From: Bacteroidales bacterium
Lineage (GTDB): Bacteria; Bacteroidota; Bacteroidia; Bacteroidales; UBA3824
Assembly (NCBI GenBank): GCA_017962175.1
Contig: JAGCVU010000149.1
Span: forward strand, 1-36,727
Direction: 5' to 3'
Length of the DNA stretch: 36,727 nucleotides
In this document: positions 8,625 through 15,100 of the stretch, one piece after another
Position numbering within the stretch: the first letter of the stretch is position 1
Layout: each line of letters opens with the position of its first letter
The notes under the pieces: model-generated
The model's database searches: none
What the model was told of the DNA's origin: nothing
What the model saw: only the letters and a program-made list of their open reading frames with translations
Program-made: the position numbers and the translations under genes

Positions 8625-9353
8625 TTATAAATCAATTTTCCCCATCTTGGGCATAAGCGACAGGATTTTAGCCTGTCGCTTTTGTATATATTTAGATGGT
8701 TGTGCCACTTTGTAAATCAGCGGATTAGGTAAACAAGCTGCAATAAGGGCGCATTGTTGATCGCTGAGATTTTTGGCGCGACGGTTAAAAAAGTATTTTG
8801 CAGCTGCCTCGGCACCATAAATACCATCGCCCATTTCTATAACGTTGAGATAAACCTCCATAATGCGACGTTTACCCCAAATCCATTCTATCAAAACAGT
8901 AAGATACGCCTCGTAAGCCTTTCTAACATACGATTTTACAGGGAAAAGAAAAACATTTTTGGCAGTTTGTTGACTTATGGTGCTACCTCCACGAAAACGT
9001 TTGCCGCTTTGAATATCGTCCCAAGCCTTTTGGATCATATCGAAACTAAATCCGTTATGTGTTTGAAACAGATTGTCTTCCGACGAAATCACAGCGCGAG
9101 TCAAAGCCGGCGAAATCTCCTCGTAAGGCACCCATTCTTTTACCGACGATGGTTTGTTTGCCACGCCGATATTCTCCACATAACGTTGCAACATCAACGG
9201 AGTATAATAAACAGGAACAAATTTATAGAGCACCACCAAATAAATAGGCCACACAAGCAACACCACTGATATACATAACATTATGCGTATCAGGTAAAAG
9301 AAGAATCCGCGACCACGGCGGGTTTTATTTCTTTTTTTCTTTGCGTGCACCAT
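8625..9353 (-). CDS. mtgA: monofunctional peptidoglycan glycosyltransferase
   Basis: MtgA polymerises lipid II into glycan strands and lacks a transpeptidase domain. The 242-residue protein has a basic N-terminus and one membrane anchor (about 17-45). The family 51 glycosyltransferase motifs follow: SSEDNLFQTHNGF with catalytic Glu92, RGGSTISQQTAKN at 121-133, and the second conserved Glu in EVYLNVIEMG. Length and layout fit the family. Its start overlaps the end of the upstream lytic transglycosylase gene by 29 bases. A plus-strand terminator hairpin is embedded in its last 60 bases. Confidence 0.96.
   Translation of the reverse strand: MVHAKKKRNKTRRGRGFFFYLIRIMLCISVVLLVWPIYLVVLYKFVPVYYTPLMLQRYVENIGVANKPSSVKEWVPYEEISPALTRAVISSEDNLFQTHNGFSFDMIQKAWDDIQSGKRFRGGSTISQQTAKNVFLFPVKSYVRKAYEAYLTVLIEWIWGKRRIMEVYLNVIEMGDGIYGAEAAAKYFFNRRAKNLSDQQCALIAACLPNPLIYKVAQPSKYIQKRQAKILSLMPKMGKIDL
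8655..8683 (+). terminator. plus-strand terminator inside the 3' end of mtgA
   Basis: AAGCGACAGG pairs perfectly with CCTGTCGCTT over ten base pairs around the loop ATTTTAG, followed by T. It lies 37 bases after the stop of the TorF-like gene. Read in the mtgA direction there is no T run after the hairpin, so it should act on the plus strand only. Confidence 0.75.
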
Positions 9354-10284
9354 CGGCCAACACCTTTATATAATATGTCTTTTGATCCTTGTTGGTAAGT
9401 TTGGTATCTCTTAGCCAAGGGTTCAATAGCTTGAATATCTTATAGTTGACGGTGTAATTTTTGGCAAAAGTATACATATCGGTAATTGCGCTGTCTACCT
9501 CTACAGTGTTGGTTTCAATAGGTTTGTAAAGGTCTTTTTGACGATAGCAAAAACCAAAATCGGCAGGACGCGAAAGCAACATTTTGTATGCGAGTATGCG
9601 GTAAACATAACGCCCTGTTTCTGAATTATGTTTAAGGTTGTAATAATTGTTTTCGCCCTGACGAGTTACCAAACGCTGCAAACCATATTGTCCGCAGTTG
9701 TACGAAGCCGCAGCCATTGTCCACGAGCCAAATTTAGCGTAAGCCTGTTTTAAGAAATAGCAAGCGGCGTAGGTAGATTTTTCAAAATCGTAACGCTCGT
9801 CTACCTCATCGTTGATTTCCAATCCGCACTCCTTGCCGGTGGATTCAAGTATCTGCCAAAAACCCACAGCCTTCATTGGCGACACCACATTGTCCATGCC
9901 GCTCTCTACCACGCAGAGATAAAGAAAATCTTCGGGAACGCCCTGTGCTTTCAAAATTTTGCGCATGGCGGGGAAATATCTGTTGGCACGTTTCAAATAC
10001 AGAAAAGTTTCTGAATGCCAATACATGGTTTTCAGAAGTTCCTTTTCGAGCGATTCGCGCACATCGAAATTTTCAAGAGGAACGGGTTCTCCGCAGAAAT
10101 CCATTTTGTCGGGAATAATGGGACAGTAGACATTGTATTTGGTTTGCATTTCGGTTTGATAAAGTCCGTCGCCGTCGTCATCAACCGAGCAGACAAACAT
10201 TTTAAATGCTAATGCGCTTATAGTAAATACGGTAACTATATATAATCCCGATAAAATATATTTAGGTGTAGCAGAATTGCTCAT
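9325..10284 (-). CDS. lytic transglycosylase (SLT/MltD-like domain), membrane anchored
   Basis: This enzyme cleaves glycan strands of peptidoglycan to form 1,6-anhydro ends. The 319-residue protein has an N-terminal membrane segment (about 9-30) and then a periplasmic part. It carries the transglycosylase signature: catalytic Glu127 in VVESGMDN, then SPMKAVGFWQI, the AAASYNCG motif, and a tyrosine-rich end (YVYRILAYK). No LysM repeats are visible, unlike MltD. The gene is the first of a pair with mtgA, overlapping it by 29 bases, so a glycan-cutting and a glycan-making enzyme are made together. A promoter with an embedded palindrome lies upstream (10358-10390). Confidence 0.92.
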   Translation of the reverse strand: MSNSATPKYILSGLYIVTVFTISALAFKMFVCSVDDDGDGLYQTEMQTKYNVYCPIIPDKMDFCGEPVPLENFDVRESLEKELLKTMYWHSETFLYLKRANRYFPAMRKILKAQGVPEDFLYLCVVESGMDNVVSPMKAVGFWQILESTGKECGLEINDEVDERYDFEKSTYAACYFLKQAYAKFGSWTMAAASYNCGQYGLQRLVTRQGENNYYNLKHNSETGRYVYRILAYKMLLSRPADFGFCYRQKDLYKPIETNTVEVDSAITDMYTFAKNYTVNYKIFKLLNPWLRDTKLTNKDQKTYYIKVLADGARKEKKK

Positions 10285-10357
10285 TGTTTTTCCTTTTTAG
10301 TTTGTTACAAAAAATAACGTTTGCTTTGCTATTGTAGTTTTGTTTGCAAAAATAATA

Positions 10358-10390
10358 CAAATATACGTAACATGTTACAAATTATACAAC
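10358..10390 (-). promoter_or_regulatory. promoter with palindromic operator for the lytic transglycosylase-mtgA operon
   Basis: On the minus strand, GTTG (10390-10387) and the exact -7 box TATATTTG (10365-10358) are separated by 21 bases. The spacer holds a perfect 12-base palindrome, GTAACATGTTAC (10367-10378), one base from the -7 box. This is where a dimeric repressor would block RNA polymerase. A second, looser inverted repeat (GTTA, seven bases, TAAC; 10304-10318) lies in the leader. The promoter reading is well supported; the operator role is inference. Confidence 0.6.
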
Positions 10391-10395
10391 TTTTT

Positions 10396-11958
10396 TTACT
10401 CTCCCTCAATCACCTCCATCTCCACTTCGTGTTTTGAGGTAGCCTTGTTGTAGTTAATTCCGCAAAGCACTATTTTTTTAGAAAAACCTTTTAGGCTCTT
10501 GGGATAATCTTTGCGTTTGATTTGGGAGATGGCAGAATCGGCTGATTTGTCGTATTTTAATTCTACAACAATGGCAGGGAATGGTGTTGTGGGCAGAGGA
10601 ATAAACACCATATCGGCAAAACCCTTGCCTGTGGGTAGTTCGTGGAATATCTTATAAAAAGGTTTGGCGGCGTAATATGCCAACGTGATGGCACAACGCA
10701 TAGAGTTTTCGTCGTTAAATTCCAATAGCGACGATGCCTCAAAATGGTAATCATCAAAAGCGCGGGCCACTCTCTCTCTTTTGAGCTCAATGGTGTCGTC
10801 TAATAACTGACGTGATTGACCTACTGCCTTTGATAGTTCACCCCAACCTGCCATTCTAACTGCGTTTTTAAACTCTACCGAAACTTCGGTGTTAGGAATC
10901 ATTACCTTTTGAGTTTCAGGATTGTACGACAAATAACCAAGATGAGCCAACAGGGTAAGCACGTCGTCGCATGTTTGAATGTTTTTCATATCATTGCGAA
11001 AACTTGCCGGTTCTATGGTTACCTTTTCGCCATCCATCATCTCAATGATTTTGGTGCGTACTTGATCGGCATCAATAGCAAGATAACTCTCTATTGCCAT
11101 AAACGAAGCGGTCTTTGACCAAAAACTATCGTATGTACCAAACTCTATCGACTGCATCACCGAATTTGGATTAAACATAGACCTTTGGTTGCCTATGATA
11201 TAGCCGTCGTAGGCGTGTTTCATAAGTTCAAAATCCATGTTATGATTTTTGCACAGCATTTTGACTTCTTCGTCGGTAAAGCCGTAATATTTAGCGGTGT
11301 TGGCAGGAGATATAATACTGTATTCCTTAAAATTATTCAATGCCGACTGTGTTTTTATTTTGATAATCGGCAGAATACCTGTCATATATACCAAGTGGAA
11401 TATGTCTTTGGCGTTGTACGATTTGAACATTGAACGCAAAAACTCCACATATTCGTCTTGTACATTCTTGTCTACATCACGTACAAGCATATCCCACTCA
11501 TCTATTATCAAAATAAATTGGTCTCCGGTTTTTTGGTTGATTTCGGCAAGGGCTTTACTCAAATAGTTTTGTTCTTCCAAAAAGGCATACGACTTTTTTA
11601 AATCGGCAATAATATCGTGTTGTGCCTCTTTAAGTTTTTCTTTGTCAGGGATTTGTGCAAATGTGTTCCAATCTATATAAATAGTGGGATATTTATTAAG
11701 GTGTTTTTCATAATCAGGCGACTTGGTAATTTCCAAGCCGTTGAAAAGTTCTTTAGAATCGGATTTGCGGTCGTAGTAGGCATACGCCATCTGAGCCGCC
11801 ACCGATTTGCCAAAACGCCTTGGACGCGATACGCACACAAAACGATTTTCGGTGTCCATATTCTTGTTGAGAATATTCAATAGACCCGATTTATCAACAA
11901 AATCGCTGTTGATAACGCTTCTGAATGCAAAATTTCCGTTGTCGATAAACTGTCCCAT
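10396..11958 (-). CDS. AAA-ATPase-like protein with C-terminal PD-(D/E)XK nuclease-like domain
   Basis: The 520-residue protein belongs to a family abundant in Bacteroidota and Clostridia (AAA-ATPase-like plus DUF1703). The N-terminal half has the P-loop variant RPRRFGKSV (about 45-53) and a Walker B strand FILIIDEWD (about 148-156). Near the C-terminus, FADMVFIP followed by IVVELKYD gives the D...ExK pattern of PD-(D/E)XK nucleases. The biological role is not established. I place the start at the ATG at 11958; a TTG at 11976 lies inside the -7 box TATATTTG. It is a single-gene unit, with an intergenic stretch on each side and no mobile-element ends. Confidence 0.85.
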   Translation of the reverse strand: MGQFIDNGNFAFRSVINSDFVDKSGLLNILNKNMDTENRFVCVSRPRRFGKSVAAQMAYAYYDRKSDSKELFNGLEITKSPDYEKHLNKYPTIYIDWNTFAQIPDKEKLKEAQHDIIADLKKSYAFLEEQNYLSKALAEINQKTGDQFILIIDEWDMLVRDVDKNVQDEYVEFLRSMFKSYNAKDIFHLVYMTGILPIIKIKTQSALNNFKEYSIISPANTAKYYGFTDEEVKMLCKNHNMDFELMKHAYDGYIIGNQRSMFNPNSVMQSIEFGTYDSFWSKTASFMAIESYLAIDADQVRTKIIEMMDGEKVTIEPASFRNDMKNIQTCDDVLTLLAHLGYLSYNPETQKVMIPNTEVSVEFKNAVRMAGWGELSKAVGQSRQLLDDTIELKRERVARAFDDYHFEASSLLEFNDENSMRCAITLAYYAAKPFYKIFHELPTGKGFADMVFIPLPTTPFPAIVVELKYDKSADSAISQIKRKDYPKSLKGFSKKIVLCGINYNKATSKHEVEMEVIEGE

Positions 11959-11973
11959 AGAATTTCTTTTCTG

Positions 11974-11981
11974 CAAATATA
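11974..11981 (-). promoter_or_regulatory. -7 box of the AAA-ATPase-like gene
   Basis: On the minus strand TATATTTG matches TAnnTTTG exactly, about 15 bases before the ATG at 11958. A matching TTTG at -33 is not present. The leader would be short, about ten bases. Confidence 0.5.
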
Positions 11982-12109
11982 CACCACTTTTAAATAATTA
12001 TTTTGTTTTTTAGTAAAAAAATCCATTTTTTGTTTTTCTTTTCGCAAAAAAGCCGTAACTTGCGCTTAATAAATAACCTCATAGCGAACCATTTAAAAAC
12101 ACATCGATT

Positions 12110-15100
12110 ATGAAATCTCAACTTTACAAATTTCCACAGTGGGGGGGGGCAAGTAAGGTATTATATACTTTTGCCATGACCCTTATTTTTTTGCTTCCTA
12201 CAATTTCGGCACGTGCCGATAGCTCCGAGCCCCCCCTCGTCAACAATTATTACCAAATCTCCAACGCCGACCAGCTCCTTTGGTTTGCCAATTACGTCAA
12301 TAGCGGCAACACCGAGGCGAATGCACAACTCAAAAACAACATCATCCTTAACGCATACCTTCTTGAGGCAATCGAAAAGGGCGAAACCGAAGACCTCGTT
12401 ACTTGGATTCCGATTGGCACGCCCGAATATCCTTACAAAGGCGAGTTTAAAACTGATACTTTTGCCATCAGCGGTCTTTATGTCAACAACCCTGAACAAG
12501 ATTATGTGGGATTGTTTGGATATTATGCACCAGAAAATACCCAGTACGTATATTATATTAACGTAAAAGATTCGTATTTTACCGGACACGATTATGTTGG
12601 TGGCCTTTTTGGTTATGTAAATTCTGAGAAAGCTCGTCTTTCTTATTTTTATTTCAGAGGCGAAGTTTCAGGCAATAGCAATGTGGGAGGTTTATTTGGT
12701 AAAATAGATGTTTTTGAAAATATCAGTCGTGGCTATGTTTCTGCAAAAGTAACTGGCAGTAGTAATGTTGGTTCTGTATGTGGTTATTTAGACGGTAAAA
12801 CTGAGAGTAATTATTTTACCAATTGTTACTACGATACTCAGTATAGTTCTATGGGTGCAATTAATGGTACTGATGATGTTGATAACAAGATTATGGGCAA
12901 AAACACATTCCACACCGGCGAAGTGGCATATTTGATTAGCTTTGTCCAAGATTTATCCGACCCATTATCCTATCCCGAACTCAAAGGTAAGGTTATTCAC
13001 AAAAACATTTCTGGCGATGGTTATCACAACCCAGAATACAAAGAACATCATTGCAAATATTGTATCCATTACACCTACACATTGCCTCCATGTGTTGACG
13101 ACGTTTACCAAATATCCACTGCCGACGAGCTTTATGGATTTATGCACTTGGTTAACATCGGCAATAATAATATTGATGCAGTTTTAACAGCCAACATTGT
13201 TGTTAATGAAAATGTTCTTGAAAAAGTACATTCCGGCAATACCGAAGGTTTGAGAGTGTGGTATTCGATAGGTGCTACCTACAATACTTTTTTTGATATT
13301 GCAGAAAAATACTATGGTAATTTTGATGGGCAATTCCACACTATCAGTGGATTGTATTTTAATAATGATATTAGTTTTGGTACAGCTCAATCGGGATTTT
13401 TTGATGATATATACTATAGTGTTAAAAATGTTATTTTAAAGGATACATATTTTAGGTCTCCTGAAAATAATATTGGAGGTATTGCTAATTGTATGGAAGA
13501 TACAAAACTTAAATCTGTTAATAATGTTAATTATTTAGATGGGTATACAGAGCCGATTATAGAAAATTGTATTTTTGATGGTGAAATTATTGGTAATGAA
13601 GTAGGTGGTATTTGCTGTGGTACAGTAGGTTCTACACGCAATATCATGAAAATACAAAACTGTATCAGTTTTGCCAAAATCAAATGTGGTATGTATTCTG
13701 CTGGTATTCTCGCGGCAAGTTGGAGTGGGGGTTGTTCTGTTATTAATTGTTATAATGCTGGCGAAATAGTTTGTGCAGAACAAGATGGCTATTATGTTGG
13801 TGGTATTTCTGGCGGAGCATCATTATATGGTATTTCTAATTGTTACAATACTGGCAAAGTTACAAATGGATATGGTATTTATGGAACCCATTGGACACCA
13901 GTTAACATCACCAATGCCTACAACAACCGAGATGTATGCTCCGACTATATGTACGATTCGAATGGCGACAACATCACCGGCGGAGGCAACACAACCACCG
14001 CCACCCTCTGCAATGGCACAATACCCGAAGGCTTTTCGTCCGACGATTGGATTCCCGGTAAAACCGAAACCAAGGACGGCAAGATAGTATACACATTTCC
14101 GCATCTTAAAGTGTTCGATGGCAAGTATCCAGCGTACTCAATAACCAAAGATGAACAATCATTCACCGAGCCCGCCCTTGTCGACGGTTATTACCAAATC
14201 ACCTCGGCAGACCAACTCCTTTGGTTTTCCAACTATGTAAACTCAGGCAACACTGATGCCAAAGCCGCACTCTGCGCCGACATTGTCCTCAACGAAAACC
14301 TTTTGGACAAAGTTTCAAAAGGCGAAACCCAAGACCTTATAACTTGGATTCCGATTGGCACGCCCGAATATCCTTACAAAGGCGAGTTTAAAACTGATAC
14401 TTTTGCCATCAGCGGTCTTTATGTCAACAACCCTGAACAAGATTATGTGGGATTGTTTGGATATTATGCACCGGAAAATTCCAATACTATATATTATCTT
14501 TCCGTAAAAGACTCCTATTTTGCCGGACGTGATTATGTCGGCGGACTTTTTGGTTATGTAAATTCGGACCATGCTTCTATTGATTATTATTATTTCAGAG
14601 GTGAGGTGTCTGGCAACAACTATGTCGGAGGATTGTGTGGTAGAGTAGATGATTTGAGTAGTTTCTATTATGGCTATGTTTCTGCAAAAGTAACGGGAAC
14701 CAGTAATGTAGGTTCTGTATGTGGTTATTTGGACGCTAACGAACATTTTTACACTTGCTATTACGACACCCGACTTTGCTCTGTCGGTGCTGTCAACGGC
14801 AATGATGATACTAAAAACGATGTCGTTGGCAAAAACACCTTTCAGATAGGTGAAGTGGCATATATTTTAGGTTTCCGTCAAAACCTATCCGACCCTTCAT
14901 CATTTCCAGAGTTCAAAGGTCAATTTGTACACAAAAACCTATCTGGCAACGGCTACCACAACCCCGAATACGAGAACGGTCATTGTCAATATTGCATCAA
15001 TTACACCGTCAAAGCCCTTCCGCAAAAGGTTAATGGTGTCTATCAGATATCCAACGCCGAAGAACTTTACGGCTTTATGCACTTGGTAAATAACGGCGAG

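Noticed and set aside
10396..11958. AAA-ATPase/PD-(D/E)XK protein as a phage-defence gene
   Set aside because: No partner genes, toxin-antitoxin pair or mobile-element ends are nearby, and this family is common as single genes in Bacteroidota chromosomes. Defence cannot be claimed from the sequence.
11959..11976. TTG as a possible upstream start of the AAA-ATPase-like gene
   Set aside because: It is inside the -7 box TATATTTG; the ATG at 11958 gives the family's normal beginning.
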